Source: XYD12-FULL-36-8 sp964391015 (GTDB taxonomy: Bacteria; Bacteroidota; Ignavibacteria; Ignavibacteriales; Ignavibacteriaceae). From it: 64,000 bases of DNA. Where the stretch lies: positions 62,001-126,000 of the forward strand of contig CAYMKU010000003.1 of NCBI GenBank assembly GCA_964391015.1, in the 5' to 3' direction. This document shows, piece by piece, positions 52,893-62,312 of this stretch. The notes beneath the pieces are model-generated. The model was given only the letters and a program-made list of their open reading frames with translations, did no database searches and was not told where the DNA came from. The position numbers and the translations under genes were made by a program. Numbering within the stretch: the first letter of the stretch is position 1; every line of letters begins with the position of its first letter.

Positions 52893-54056
52893 ATGCCATA
52901 TTATGTAAAAGTTGGAAAAGTTCCACCTAAACGGCACACGACATTTTTTAAAGAAGATGGAAAATCTCTTTACCGTGAGGAACTGTTCGGGACGAAGGGT
53001 TTTTCTGGTATCTATTCGAACAAATATCATTTGTATCTGCCGCCTCAAGTTGATAGTATAAAAGAACGAAAATTTGGGACTTCAATGGATTGGTTAGATG
53101 CCCCATTAAAGTACTATCATTTTATAACGGGCAACAAACCAAGTGAAGGCAATTTCCTTACCTCAAGAAATATATTTCTTAAGAATGATCATTGTACAAT
53201 TGCAACTGCAGTTGTTACTGAAGATACAGATTTATTTTATAGGAATAGCTACGCTCATGAGATCGTGTTTATTCACCATGGGGAAGGTGCGATGCTTTCA
53301 GAATATGGTAAACTTTCATTCGAGCAATGGGATTACATAGTAATTCCAAAGGGAACAACTTATCAACTAAAATTTAAGAATTTCGAAAAAGTGAAAATCC
53401 TTATTATTGAATCTGATACTCCATATGATATTCCAAAACATTTTAGAAATGAATATGGACAATTAACTGAAGAAGCTCCATACTATGAAAGAGATTTTAA
53501 AACTCCAATGTTTATGGAGCCAATTGATAAAGTTGGCACATTTCCTTTAATATTAAAAGTTGCAAATAGATATTTTGAATATTCTCTTCCTCATCATCCA
53601 TTTGATGTAGTTGGGTGGGATGGATTTCTTTATCCGTACACATTTAACTTGAAGGAGTACTCCCCAAAAGTAGGGAAGATTCACTTACCACCGCCAACTC
53701 ATCTCATGTTTGTTACTGAACATTTTGTTATTTGTAATTTTGTTCCACGGCTTTTTGATTTTCATCCGGATGCAATTCCTGCTCCGTACTTCCACTCAAA
53801 TGTAGATAGCGATGAGGTTCTATATTATGTTCATGGTGATTTTATGTCGCGAACTGGCGTAACTGAAGGATCAATTACGCTTCATCCAATGGGAATTCCA
53901 CATGGACCGCAGCCAGGAAAAACAGAAGCATCAATTGGTAAAAAGGATACAGAAGAGTATGCAATTATGATTGACACTTTCACTCCTTTGAAAGTGACGA
54001 TGAATGTAAAAGAAACTATGGTGGATGATTATGAACGTTCTTGGGTTGTAGAATAG
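52893..54056 (+). CDS. hmgA: Homogentisate 1,2-dioxygenase
   Basis: Opens the ring of homogentisate to maleylacetoacetate with Fe(II) and O2. The 387-residue protein begins PYYVKVGKVPPKRHT, and the cupin metal site is seen in PYFHSNVDSDEVLYYVHGDF (His and Glu ligands) and HPMGIPHGPQPG (second histidine). The length is slightly below the 430 residues of proteobacterial and animal forms, as usual for Bacteroidota. Second gene of the operon. Confidence 0.95.
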   Translation: MPYYVKVGKVPPKRHTTFFKEDGKSLYREELFGTKGFSGIYSNKYHLYLPPQVDSIKERKFGTSMDWLDAPLKYYHFITGNKPSEGNFLTSRNIFLKNDHCTIATAVVTEDTDLFYRNSYAHEIVFIHHGEGAMLSEYGKLSFEQWDYIVIPKGTTYQLKFKNFEKVKILIIESDTPYDIPKHFRNEYGQLTEEAPYYERDFKTPMFMEPIDKVGTFPLILKVANRYFEYSLPHHPFDVVGWDGFLYPYTFNLKEYSPKVGKIHLPPPTHLMFVTEHFVICNFVPRLFDFHPDAIPAPYFHSNVDSDEVLYYVHGDFMSRTGVTEGSITLHPMGIPHGPQPGKTEASIGKKDTEEYAIMIDTFTPLKVTMNVKETMVDDYERSWVVE

Positions 54057-54090
54057 TTTATCATTTTTTCAATAGGCATTAAAATTTGAA

Positions 54091-55113
54091 ATGAATTTAG
54101 TTTCTTTCTTAAATAGAAATTCTAAAGAACGAGTTGGAATTTATCACGAAGATAAAATTTATGACCTAAAGCAATCTGGAAGCATTTTCAATATAAAGCT
54201 TCCTTCTAAAATGAACAAACTTCTTAACAAATGGGATGAATGTTACCCATTGCTTCAAAAATTATATAGTGAGATTGAAAAAAATAATATTGAAGCGTCA
54301 ATTCAAATTTCAGATGTGAAACTGCTTTCTCCAGTACCTCATCCTACCTCGTGTCGTGATGGATATGCTTTTAGACAGCATGTCGAAGCTGCTCGTCGGA
54401 ATCGTGGTGTTGAAATGATTCCAGAATTCGATCAATATCCTGTTTTTTATTTCACCAATCATAATGCTGTTTATGGCCCAGGAGAAATTATAGTTGAAGA
54501 GGATCATTTAAAAAACCTTGACTTCGAATTAGAAAGTGCAGTTGTTATTAGCAGAAGGGGGAAAAATATTCCTGCAGAAAAAGCTGATGAATATATTGCT
54601 GGTTACATGGTTATGAATGATTTCTCTGCGCGTGTTCTTCAGATGGAAGAAATGAAACTCAACCTTGGTCCCGCTAAGGGAAAAGATTTTGCCACTGCTT
54701 TCGGTCCCTGGTTGGTTACAATTGATGGTCTGGAAAAATACAGGCTCTTTTCTGCTTCTGGAAATAGATACAATTTACCAATGACGGCAACACATAACGG
54801 CAAAATTGTTTCGAATGGAAATATGAAAGATATGAATTGGACGTTCGCAGAGTTGATTGAACGTGCATCTTACGGTGTTGAAATTTTTCCAGGAGATATT
54901 ATTGGCTCTGGAACTGTTGGAACAGGCTGCTATCTTGAATTAAATGGAACATGGGCATTAGAAGCAAAAGCTAAGGGTGAAAAATTCTCTCCAATATGGT
55001 TGATGGATGGTGATACAATAGTATTAGAAATTACCGGTTTGGGAAAGCTCGAAAACAAAGTCGTGAAATCCACTGAATCAAATTCAATTTTGTTAAAGAA
55101 AAAAAATATCTAG
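54091..55113 (+). CDS. fahA: Fumarylacetoacetate hydrolase family protein
   Basis: A 340-residue FAH-fold hydrolase, by context the fumarylacetoacetase that yields fumarate and acetoacetate. The metal site is seen in the acidic LDFELESAVVISRRG (Glu ligands), MVMNDFSARVLQ and the KGKDFATAFGPWLVT loop; the C-terminal GDIIGSGTVGTGCYLELNG is typical. It is shorter than animal-type FAH, and the fold also serves other diketone hydrolases, so the name rests on the operon. It ends one base before the next gene. Confidence 0.88.
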   Translation: MNLVSFLNRNSKERVGIYHEDKIYDLKQSGSIFNIKLPSKMNKLLNKWDECYPLLQKLYSEIEKNNIEASIQISDVKLLSPVPHPTSCRDGYAFRQHVEAARRNRGVEMIPEFDQYPVFYFTNHNAVYGPGEIIVEEDHLKNLDFELESAVVISRRGKNIPAEKADEYIAGYMVMNDFSARVLQMEEMKLNLGPAKGKDFATAFGPWLVTIDGLEKYRLFSASGNRYNLPMTATHNGKIVSNGNMKDMNWTFAELIERASYGVEIFPGDIIGSGTVGTGCYLELNGTWALEAKAKGEKFSPIWLMDGDTIVLEITGLGKLENKVVKSTESNSILLKKKNI

Positions 55114-55114
55114 T

Positions 55115-56098
55115 ATGTTCCATTATGAACCGAAAGATTTAAGTGTTCCTGAAGTTCACAAATTACTTTTGGGTGGAGTGGCTCCTCGTCCAATAGCTTT
55201 AGTATCTACCATTTCAAAAAGCGGAATTCATAATCTCAGCCCCTTTTCCTTCTATAACGCATTCGGTGCTAACCCTCCAATTATTGCATTTTCTCCAGCA
55301 AGAAGAGGAAGAGATAATACTTTGAAAGATACCTACAATAATCTTAAAGAAACCCTTGAATGTGTAGTTCAAGCTGTTACCTATGATATGGTTGAACAAA
55401 TAAATTTAGCATCAGTTGAGTATCCTCCCGAAATTGATGAATTCCAAAAAAGTGGACTCACACCTATTGATTCTGACTTAATAAAACCAAAACGTGTTAA
55501 AGAATCGCCTTATCAAATGGAGTGCAAATTAAAAGATATTTTTAGCTATGGTGAAAGCGGTTCTTCCGCAAACATTGCTGTTTGTGAGGTTGTTAAGTTC
55601 CATATCGCTGAAGATATTTTTAGAGACGGGATTATTCATCCTGATTTGATTAATCTTGTTGCAAGAATGTCAGGTGATTTTTACACAAAAGCATTTGGTA
55701 AATCCATCTTTGTTGTTGGAAAACCAACAAAAAAAACTGCAATTGGTTTTGAACAGCTTCCAGATTTTATGAAACAGTCAACAATTTTTTCAGCAAACAA
55801 CCTTGGGAAATTTGCCAATGTTGAAAAAATTCCTACTAAAGAAGAAGTGAAAGATTTCATTAATTCAATTGAACTCCAAAATTGCCAGGATATAGAAATT
55901 TCTAGGGAAGCTGTAAGAAAATCTGAACAGGACATGGATTATAAAAAGATGCTGAAAATCATAATTTCATTGAATGATTTGAATGATGAAGAATTGCATC
56001 GGGAATTGGAGTTATGTGCTAAAGTTGCATTAGAATGTGGTGATACAGCATTTGCCTGGAAACTTGCACTTTATTCACACAAACAATATTTCTTCTAA
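55115..56098 (+). CDS. Flavin reductase-like (FMN-binding split barrel) protein in the homogentisate operon
   Basis: A 327-residue protein. The first two thirds form the flavin-reductase-like split barrel, with GVAPRPIALVSTISKSGIHN, LSPFSFYNAFGANPPIIAFS and EYPPEIDEFQKSGLT, the usual FMN-binding blocks. The last 100 residues form an extra helical tail not found in small flavin reductases. It starts one base after fahA, so it belongs to tyrosine degradation. The role is unknown: it might supply reduced flavin or act on a pathway intermediate. Confidence 0.82.
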   Translation: MFHYEPKDLSVPEVHKLLLGGVAPRPIALVSTISKSGIHNLSPFSFYNAFGANPPIIAFSPARRGRDNTLKDTYNNLKETLECVVQAVTYDMVEQINLASVEYPPEIDEFQKSGLTPIDSDLIKPKRVKESPYQMECKLKDIFSYGESGSSANIAVCEVVKFHIAEDIFRDGIIHPDLINLVARMSGDFYTKAFGKSIFVVGKPTKKTAIGFEQLPDFMKQSTIFSANNLGKFANVEKIPTKEEVKDFINSIELQNCQDIEISREAVRKSEQDMDYKKMLKIIISLNDLNDEELHRELELCAKVALECGDTAFAWKLALYSHKQYFF

Positions 56099-56119
56099 GT
56101 TCACACCTAATAAAAGCTA

Positions 56120-58078
56120 ATGTCCACAAAAAGACCACTTTGGATACCGTCTGAGGGGAGAATCCTTAATTCGAATATGTTATCATTTATAAATTTTGTT
56201 AATGCAAACCATGAAAAAAATATTGCCAATTGTGAGGATTTATATAATTGGTCAATAAATGATATTTCTAATTTCTGGAAATCTCTTTGGGAATTTGGCA
56301 ACATTAAATACTCAAAGAATTATACAGATATAATACTCTCAAATTCGATGATTGATACAAAGTGGTTCCCTGGAGCGAAGTTGAACTTTGCTGAGAATTT
56401 ATTGAGATATAAAGATTCTAAAACCGCCTTAATAGGTGTGAAAGAAAACTCTTCCATTGTAAAGCTAACGTATGAAGAATTGTACAATCAGGTTGCTGCA
56501 TGTGCAAAATTCCTAAGGAGCTTAGGTGTAAAAAAAGGTGATTGTGTAGCAGCATTTATCACAAATATACCTGAAGCAGTGATTGGAATGTTGGCAACAA
56601 CAAGTATAGGAGCAATCTGGACATCGTGCTCCCCAGATTTTGGGATTCAAGGAGTTATTGATCGCTTTGGACAAATTAAACCTAAAATATTATTTGGTGT
56701 AACAAGCTACTTGTATAATGGGAAAGTGATTGATTGCAGAGAAAAGCTTAAAAACATAAGTCAAGCAATTCCGGAAATAGAAAACATAGTTTTAATAGAA
56801 GGGATTTTTGAGCAATCTTTTAATAGAAATAATTCATATAACTTTTTACAATATAATGAAATAAATCAACATACCTCAAGTTTAATTGAGTTTGAACAAG
56901 TTGATTTCGATCACCCAGTTTATATCATGTACTCGTCAGGGACTACTGGTAAACCAAAGTGCATTGTACATGGAACTGGAGGGACTCTGCTTCAGCACTA
57001 CAAGGAATTGTACTTGCACACAGATTTGAAGCGTGATGATGTGATTACATTTTATACTACCTGCGGCTGGATGATGTGGAACTGGCTAGTAAGCTCCCTG
57101 CAAGTGGGAGCAAGTGTGTTGTTGTATGATGGTAGTCCTACTTATCCTAATATCTCAAAACTCTGGGATTTAATTGACGAGCACAATATTTCGATTTTTG
57201 GTACTAGTCCTAAATATATAAGCGTAACCCATGAGAGAAATTATGTTCCTAAAAGTAACAATGAACTTGGAACACTAAAAACAATTCTATCGACTGGTTC
57301 ACCTTTGACGAATGATAATTTTCATTGGGTTTATGAAAATGTAAAAAAGGATGTTTTGTTATCCTCAATTTCTGGAGGAACTGATATAATTTCCTGCTTT
57401 ATGCTGGGCAATCCACTTCTACCAGTTTACTCCGAGGAAATTCAATGTCGTGGATTAGGAATGAAGGTGGAGGTTTACAATGAAAATGGGGAATCTGTCC
57501 AGAATAAAAAGGGCGAATTAGTTTGCACTGCACCCTTTCCATCAATGCCTGTTTATTTTTGGAATGATCCTGAAAAGGAGAAATATAAAGCAGCATATTT
57601 CGAACATTATCCAGGGGTCTGGCGGCATGGTGATTATGTTTTGTTAACTGAAAGAGGAAGTATTATTGTTTATGGAAGATCAGATTCAACTTTGAATCCC
57701 AGCGGAGTTAGAATTGGTACAGCAGAAATTTATAATGTTGTGGAAAAAATGGATGAGGTAGCAGATTCGCTTGTCATTGCGCAAAATTGGAAAAGTGACG
57801 TAAGAATAGTTTTGTTTGTAGTCTTAAAAGATAATGCTGCTTTATCACCTGAGGTAAAAGCTAAGATTGAATCTGAAATAAAGCAAGGATTGACTTCAAG
57901 GCATGTTCCGGCAAAGATAATTCAGGTTAATGAAATACCCCGGACAATTAATATGAAAAAAGTAGAAATTGCAGTTTCACGGATTATTAATGGCGATAAA
58001 ATTGATAATGTTGAAGCTTTAGCAAACCCCAAATCCTTGGAACAATTCAAAAATTTGAGCGAATTACAAACGGATTAG
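56120..58078 (+). CDS. aacS: Acetoacetyl-CoA synthetase
   Basis: An AMP-forming ligase that activates acetoacetate, the end product of FAH, to acetoacetyl-CoA. The 652-residue protein matches the family length. Motifs are the P-loop MYSSGTTGKPKCIVHG, the TTCGWMMWNWLVSSL block typical of this subfamily, STGSPL, the WRHGDYVLL hinge region, and the C-terminal lysine region RTINMKKVEIAV. Last gene of the operon; it lets both tyrosine carbon halves enter central metabolism. Confidence 0.95.
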   Translation: MSTKRPLWIPSEGRILNSNMLSFINFVNANHEKNIANCEDLYNWSINDISNFWKSLWEFGNIKYSKNYTDIILSNSMIDTKWFPGAKLNFAENLLRYKDSKTALIGVKENSSIVKLTYEELYNQVAACAKFLRSLGVKKGDCVAAFITNIPEAVIGMLATTSIGAIWTSCSPDFGIQGVIDRFGQIKPKILFGVTSYLYNGKVIDCREKLKNISQAIPEIENIVLIEGIFEQSFNRNNSYNFLQYNEINQHTSSLIEFEQVDFDHPVYIMYSSGTTGKPKCIVHGTGGTLLQHYKELYLHTDLKRDDVITFYTTCGWMMWNWLVSSLQVGASVLLYDGSPTYPNISKLWDLIDEHNISIFGTSPKYISVTHERNYVPKSNNELGTLKTILSTGSPLTNDNFHWVYENVKKDVLLSSISGGTDIISCFMLGNPLLPVYSEEIQCRGLGMKVEVYNENGESVQNKKGELVCTAPFPSMPVYFWNDPEKEKYKAAYFEHYPGVWRHGDYVLLTERGSIIVYGRSDSTLNPSGVRIGTAEIYNVVEKMDEVADSLVIAQNWKSDVRIVLFVVLKDNAALSPEVKAKIESEIKQGLTSRHVPAKIIQVNEIPRTINMKKVEIAVSRIINGDKIDNVEALANPKSLEQFKNLSELQTD

Positions 58079-58159
58079 ATTTTATTATTTTAAAAAATTT
58101 AATTTGACCAAGTGATCAGGAATTGCTATCATTACACCCGCAAAAAATGAGGATTTATT

Positions 58160-58516
58160 ATGTCTTTTTTGAGTGAAAAAATTGATGATGTAGTTATAGA
58201 AACTGTAGAAATTAGCCGAGCCACTTTCAAAGAAGCAGATAATTTTAAAAAGCTGCTTAATCAAGATATTGACCGTGGTTATTTGAAGATCATAATTGAC
58301 CTTTCAAAATGTGTCTTTATTGATTCAACATTTTTAAGTGCAATTGTTACTGCATTGAAAAGAGTGAGCAAATCAGGTGGAAACTTGAAATTAGTTGGGG
58401 TTCATTCTGAAACTCAGGCATTGCTTGATTTAACAGGTACATCCAAGGTTTTCGAAATTTATGATTCAAAAGACGAAGCAGTAAAAAGCTTTTCTGTTCA
58501 ACCGATCATCAACTAA
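58160..58516 (+). CDS. STAS domain anti-anti-sigma factor-like protein
   Basis: A 118-residue single STAS domain. The phosphorylatable serine is Ser56 in VFIDSTFLSAIV, followed by GGNLKLVGVHSETQALLDLTG, typical of SpoIIAA/RsbV-type antagonists. The matching kinase and sigma factor are not in the window. It stands alone, 81 bases after aacS and 11 bases from a convergent gene. Confidence 0.9.
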   Translation: MSFLSEKIDDVVIETVEISRATFKEADNFKKLLNQDIDRGYLKIIIDLSKCVFIDSTFLSAIVTALKRVSKSGGNLKLVGVHSETQALLDLTGTSKVFEIYDSKDEAVKSFSVQPIIN

Positions 58517-58527
58517 CAAAAAATTAG

Positions 58528-59340
58528 CTATACATATAAAGCCCGACCAAAATCTCTTCTATAAGCAACAGTAATCTCATTTTCTTCACCTAAGAATTTG
58601 AATATTGCTATACATGCTTTTCGTGCAATGTCATCATTGTAATATCTATCTTCTTTTATGATTTCAATAAACTTTTCCAAGGATAAATCTAATTTTGCAT
58701 TTCTTAAATGATTTACTGCTTCAAGATAAATATCTTTTGTCGGACTGTTTTCAAGGGTTGAATTTTTATTATCGTCAAGTAAATCAATTATGGTTTTTAT
58801 TGAATTGATCATTTCGGAATTATCATTTATTTCCTCTATGCTGTTGACCAACTCAGATGTTTTTACCTTATCCTTGAATAACAGAATTTTTGCTAACAAG
58901 AGTTTTGCAGAATTGTTGTGAGGATCTTTGATTAATAGCTTTTCTAATATTTCCTTTGCTTCACTTTCTTTACCTGAGATCAACAAGCTATTGGCACGCG
59001 TTAATAGGTCATGATATTTATTCGGAATATTTTTCTTCAACCATTCTTTAACTGCATTTTCAGGAAGTGCACCAACAAATTCATTAATAACTTTTCCCAT
59101 GTGAAATAGTTTTACATTGGGAATACTTCTTATTCCATACTGTGCTGAAATTTCCGGATACTCATCGCTGTTTACTTTTACTAAGTTCCATTCACCATTA
59201 TTTTGGGAAGCAAGTTGTTCCAATACCGGACCAAGTACTCTGCATGGTCCACACCATTCAGCCCAGAAATCAACAAGCACAGGTTTCTTAAAGCTTGCTT
59301 GAATAACGTCAATTGAAAAATCTTTTACTTCGTAATTCAT
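58528..59340 (-). CDS. Thioredoxin-TPR protein (YbbN/CnoX-like)
   Basis: A 270-residue protein with an N-terminal thioredoxin domain (WCGPC at 29-33 in VDFWAEWCGPCRVLGP) and a C-terminal TPR-like helical region (about 115-270). This is the layout of YbbN/CnoX, a chaperone-redox protein that helps GroEL under oxidative stress. Unlike E. coli YbbN, whose active site is SQHC, this one keeps both cysteines. The ATG at 59340 is chosen; an upstream TTG at 59436 would overlap the homocysteine methyltransferase gene and add residues without family support. Confidence 0.85.
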   Translation of the reverse strand: MNYEVKDFSIDVIQASFKKPVLVDFWAEWCGPCRVLGPVLEQLASQNNGEWNLVKVNSDEYPEISAQYGIRSIPNVKLFHMGKVINEFVGALPENAVKEWLKKNIPNKYHDLLTRANSLLISGKESEAKEILEKLLIKDPHNNSAKLLLAKILLFKDKVKTSELVNSIEEINDNSEMINSIKTIIDLLDDNKNSTLENSPTKDIYLEAVNHLRNAKLDLSLEKFIEIIKEDRYYNDDIARKACIAIFKFLGEENEITVAYRRDFGRALYV

Positions 59341-59369
59341 TGTTTTCTTTTGTTTAAAAATTAGATGTT

Positions 59370-60257
59370 CTAGGAAAGAAAAAGATCCAAAACCTCTCTC
59401 ATCTTTTTTATGTGAAGTGGAGTTGTACCGCAGCATCCGCCGAGAATATTCACACCGGACTTTAGAAACGCTAAAACCTTAGGTCCAATCATATCCGGGT
59501 TTTCTTTGTAATGCAAGTTTCCATCAACAAGTTCAGGGATTCCAGCGTTTGATTGTGCAAGGATTGGTTTGTTAGAGAGTTTTCTCATTTCACTTATAAC
59601 TTGTATCATCTCGTCAAAACCTTTTCCACAATTTGATCCAATAATATCTGCTCCGGCTTTGGTTAATTCACTGACTGCTGTCTGAACATCGATTCCCCAA
59701 GGAGTTCTTAATCCGCTTTTTCCTAATTCAAATGTCATTGAGGCGGCAATCGGCAGAATAGTATTTTCTTTTGCTGCTTTTACCGCAATAACTGCTTCTT
59801 CAATCGCCATCATAGTTTCAATAAATAAAATATCTACACCACCTTCCTCAAGTATCTTAGCTTGCTCACAGAAAATTTCATAAGCTAAAGTTTCTGATAT
59901 GTTTCCCACCGGTTCCAATACCTCGCCTAATGGTCCAATTGATCCTGCGATGAATTTATCCTTTGGGCAAACTGCTTTAGCATTATTTACCGCTGCGAGG
60001 TTTATATCTCGTACTTTATTTTCTAAACCATAAAATTTTAGCCGGAGGCGATTAGCTCCAAATGTATTAGTTTCTACAATATCCGAACCGGCATCAAAAT
60101 AATCCTTGTGAATTGCTTGGATTAAATCTTGGTGAGATAAATTATACTCTTCCGGACAGTCACCAACTTTTAATCCTCTGCGTTGCAATTCTGTTCCCAT
60201 TGCACCATCACAAAGTAAAACTTTTTTGGAAGTTAATGTTGATACTATATTATTCAT
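59370..60257 (-). CDS. Homocysteine S-methyltransferase domain protein
   Basis: A 295-residue stand-alone homocysteine methyltransferase domain, as in the first module of MetH or in betaine-homocysteine methyltransferase. LLCDGAMGTELQRRG opens the barrel, VETNTFGANRLRL follows, and the zinc ligands are Cys in GSNCGKGFDE and the Cys pair in GGCCGTTPLHI. It would move a methyl group to homocysteine to make methionine. A corrinoid protein lies upstream, separated by a fold-back repeat, and can be its methyl donor. Confidence 0.9.
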   Translation of the reverse strand: MNNIVSTLTSKKVLLCDGAMGTELQRRGLKVGDCPEEYNLSHQDLIQAIHKDYFDAGSDIVETNTFGANRLRLKFYGLENKVRDINLAAVNNAKAVCPKDKFIAGSIGPLGEVLEPVGNISETLAYEIFCEQAKILEEGGVDILFIETMMAIEEAVIAVKAAKENTILPIAASMTFELGKSGLRTPWGIDVQTAVSELTKAGADIIGSNCGKGFDEMIQVISEMRKLSNKPILAQSNAGIPELVDGNLHYKENPDMIGPKVLAFLKSGVNILGGCCGTTPLHIKKMREVLDLFLS

Positions 60258-60289
60258 AAAATTAATTTTTATAACGAAGTCAATTATAT

Positions 60290-60377
60290 GTCATGCTGAA
60301 TTTATTTCTCCGAGGAGTCCTTCGGACAGCATCTCAACAATTATCCAGGAAAGATTCCGAAATAAATTCGGAATGAC
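60290..60377. repeat. Fold-back intergenic repeat (GTCATxCxGAA family), copy 1
   Basis: The left end GTCATGCTGAATTTATTTC and the right end GAAATAAATTCGGAATGAC are inverted copies with few mismatches. Inside is a hairpin-prone CTCCGAGGAGTCCTTCGGAC. It lies between the corrinoid protein and the homocysteine methyltransferase on the same strand. The copy at 63176-63281 is in the opposite orientation. Confidence 0.75.
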
Positions 60378-60388
60378 ATAACTCTGTG

Positions 60389-61036
60389 TCATATCTTATT
60401 CACAAACTCTCTTGCAATCCTAACTGCTTCTGAGGCATTCTTACCATACGCATCTGCACCTATTTGTTCTGCAAAAGCTTTTGATACTGGTGCACCACCA
60501 ATCATTATTTTTACAGACAAATTTTCATTCTTAATTTTTTCAATCACAGTTTTCATGTAAAGCATTGTTGTGGTTAATAGGGCAGACATACCAACTATAT
60601 TCGCATTTTCTTTTTTTACAGCATCAACGAATTTTTCCTGTGAAGCATCAATCCCAATGTCAACGACTTTGAATCCGTTTCCGCGAAGCATCATTGAAAC
60701 AATATTTTTTCCAATGTCATGAATATCACCCTTTACAGTTCCCATTACAACAGTTCCGATTGCAGGAATGTTTGATTCTGTAAGCAATGGTTCAAGTAAC
60801 GCTAAGGATGATTTCATCGCACGCGCTGAAATTAAAACTTGAGGCACGAAAATAATGTTGTCTCTAAATCTTAGTCCAACCACATCCATCCCCGGAAGTA
60901 ATCCGTTGTCTAAAATTTCCTTTGGTGAATGATTTAATGCCAGGAGCTGTTTTGTTAATTCGATTGCTTCGAGATGCTTGCCGTCAATTACAACTTCAGA
61001 TAATCTTTTTAGGAGTATTTCTATTTCAGTGTTCAT
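60389..61036 (-). CDS. Methyltransferase-cognate corrinoid protein
   Basis: A 215-residue cobalamin-binding protein of the MtaC/MtbC type. A helical cap domain (about 1-85) is followed by the Rossmann-like domain with the cobalt-ligand histidine in GTVKGDIHDIGKN (His106) and the GSAL/GG-type loops GMSALLTTTM and IMIGGAPVSKAFAEQIGADAYG. The ATG overlaps the upstream stop as TGATG. It should carry a methyl group on its cobalt between two methyltransferases. Confidence 0.92.
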   Translation of the reverse strand: MNTEIEILLKRLSEVVIDGKHLEAIELTKQLLALNHSPKEILDNGLLPGMDVVGLRFRDNIIFVPQVLISARAMKSSLALLEPLLTESNIPAIGTVVMGTVKGDIHDIGKNIVSMMLRGNGFKVVDIGIDASQEKFVDAVKKENANIVGMSALLTTTMLYMKTVIEKIKNENLSVKIMIGGAPVSKAFAEQIGADAYGKNASEAVRIAREFVNKI

Positions 61037-62211
61037 CAATAATGTCCGAAAGTTTCAACGAGCTCATACAGCAGTTCAACATTTTGCGGTGGAGTTTTGG
61101 GGGCAACTGAACAAGCAGAGCTTAAGATAAATCCGCCTTTTTCTTTCCCGACATTTATTCGCCATTCCGTATCTTTTTTTATTTGTTCTGTTGAGCCGAG
61201 CAAAAGTGTATTTACAGGATCAATATTTCCTTTGATGAATGCTTTGCCTATTAAAATTTTCTTCGCCTCTTCCAATTCAACAGTTCCCAATGGAGGCGGA
61301 TCGAGCGTGTCTATTCCATTTGTGGATGTTTCAAGCATTAAATCAAGCCGATCACCAATACTGCCGCAAGTATGTGTGTAAATAGGAACATCAAATTCTT
61401 TTTGAACTTCTGTTATAATTTTTCTCTCGTAAGGAAGCACAAATTCAACATAATGTTCGCGTGAAATCAATCCTGCTCCTGCAAATGCTGAGGAGATTAA
61501 AATGGCATCAACTTTTTCCGATGCTTGGAGTTTTGCCAATGTAATTGCTCCTTCGGTTAATCTTTCTAATATTGCTTTTGATTTTCCGGGATCATCCATA
61601 ACTGCAATCAACGCACTTTCATAATTCAGCATTTCAAGAAATTGAGACCAAGGTGAAAATATCTCCGAATGAACAGAGATTTTATCACCAACTTTTCTTT
61701 TTACTGCTTTGATTATATCTGCGTGATAAGAAGGAAAGAAGTTTTGGAATTCTCTTGGCTCAGTTTCAAAACTCCATTTGTAAGGATATTTTATTTCAGT
61801 TAAGTCCCATGGTTCCATGTAAAATAATTTTTCGGGGTCAATATCTTCAAAAGTGGGAAAGTAACGTGAACCATCCGGCTGATAAAAATGTGGATTATCG
61901 TCTGCTGGAATTATTGTAAAGCAATCATTTTTCCAGATGATTTTTGTTTCAGTATCAGTCTTTTCAATTTTCTTAATATACTTTTTATTCTGAGGATCAC
62001 GCCCGGGAAGATTGATCAAAATTCCATCGAAGTTATATTTCTTTTGCTGTTCAACTAAAGCTTCAGCAAAACCTTCGGACTCCAACCAAATATCTACTGG
62101 ATTTAATTTCGAGTTTAGAAAATAATGTCCAATAGAAAGCTGACACATAAGCGGAACTCTGTCGGGAATTCCGAGGTGCATTGCTTTGTATATGCGTTCT
62201 TTGGATGTCAT
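61036..62211 (-). CDS. Uroporphyrinogen decarboxylase-family corrinoid methyltransferase
   Basis: A 391-residue UroD-fold protein of the MtaA/MtbA-related group that handles methyl-corrinoid chemistry. The zinc-type motif is HTCG in PIYTHTCGSIGDRLD and the later Cys in ILSSACSVAP, which true uroporphyrinogen decarboxylases do not have. The N-terminus SKERIYKAMHLGIPDRVPL is typical. It shares the ATG/TGA overlap with the corrinoid protein, so these two form a pair. The methyl donor or acceptor (methylated amine, methoxy aromatic, methylthiol or other) is not known. Confidence 0.85.
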   Translation of the reverse strand: MTSKERIYKAMHLGIPDRVPLMCQLSIGHYFLNSKLNPVDIWLESEGFAEALVEQQKKYNFDGILINLPGRDPQNKKYIKKIEKTDTETKIIWKNDCFTIIPADDNPHFYQPDGSRYFPTFEDIDPEKLFYMEPWDLTEIKYPYKWSFETEPREFQNFFPSYHADIIKAVKRKVGDKISVHSEIFSPWSQFLEMLNYESALIAVMDDPGKSKAILERLTEGAITLAKLQASEKVDAILISSAFAGAGLISREHYVEFVLPYERKIITEVQKEFDVPIYTHTCGSIGDRLDLMLETSTNGIDTLDPPPLGTVELEEAKKILIGKAFIKGNIDPVNTLLLGSTEQIKKDTEWRINVGKEKGGFILSSACSVAPKTPPQNVELLYELVETFGHY

Positions 62212-62312
62212 TTATTTATGCGAATGTATGAATTAAAAATACGGAAAGAAAGGAAAAGATGTGAAATAGCCAAAGCGCGAAATCAATTGTTTCCTCTCAT
62301 TTATAGTATGAT

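Noticed and set aside
59341..59436. N-terminal extension of the thioredoxin-TPR protein
   Set aside because: It overlaps the homocysteine methyltransferase gene and adds residues unlike any thioredoxin; the ATG at 59340 gives the usual domain start.
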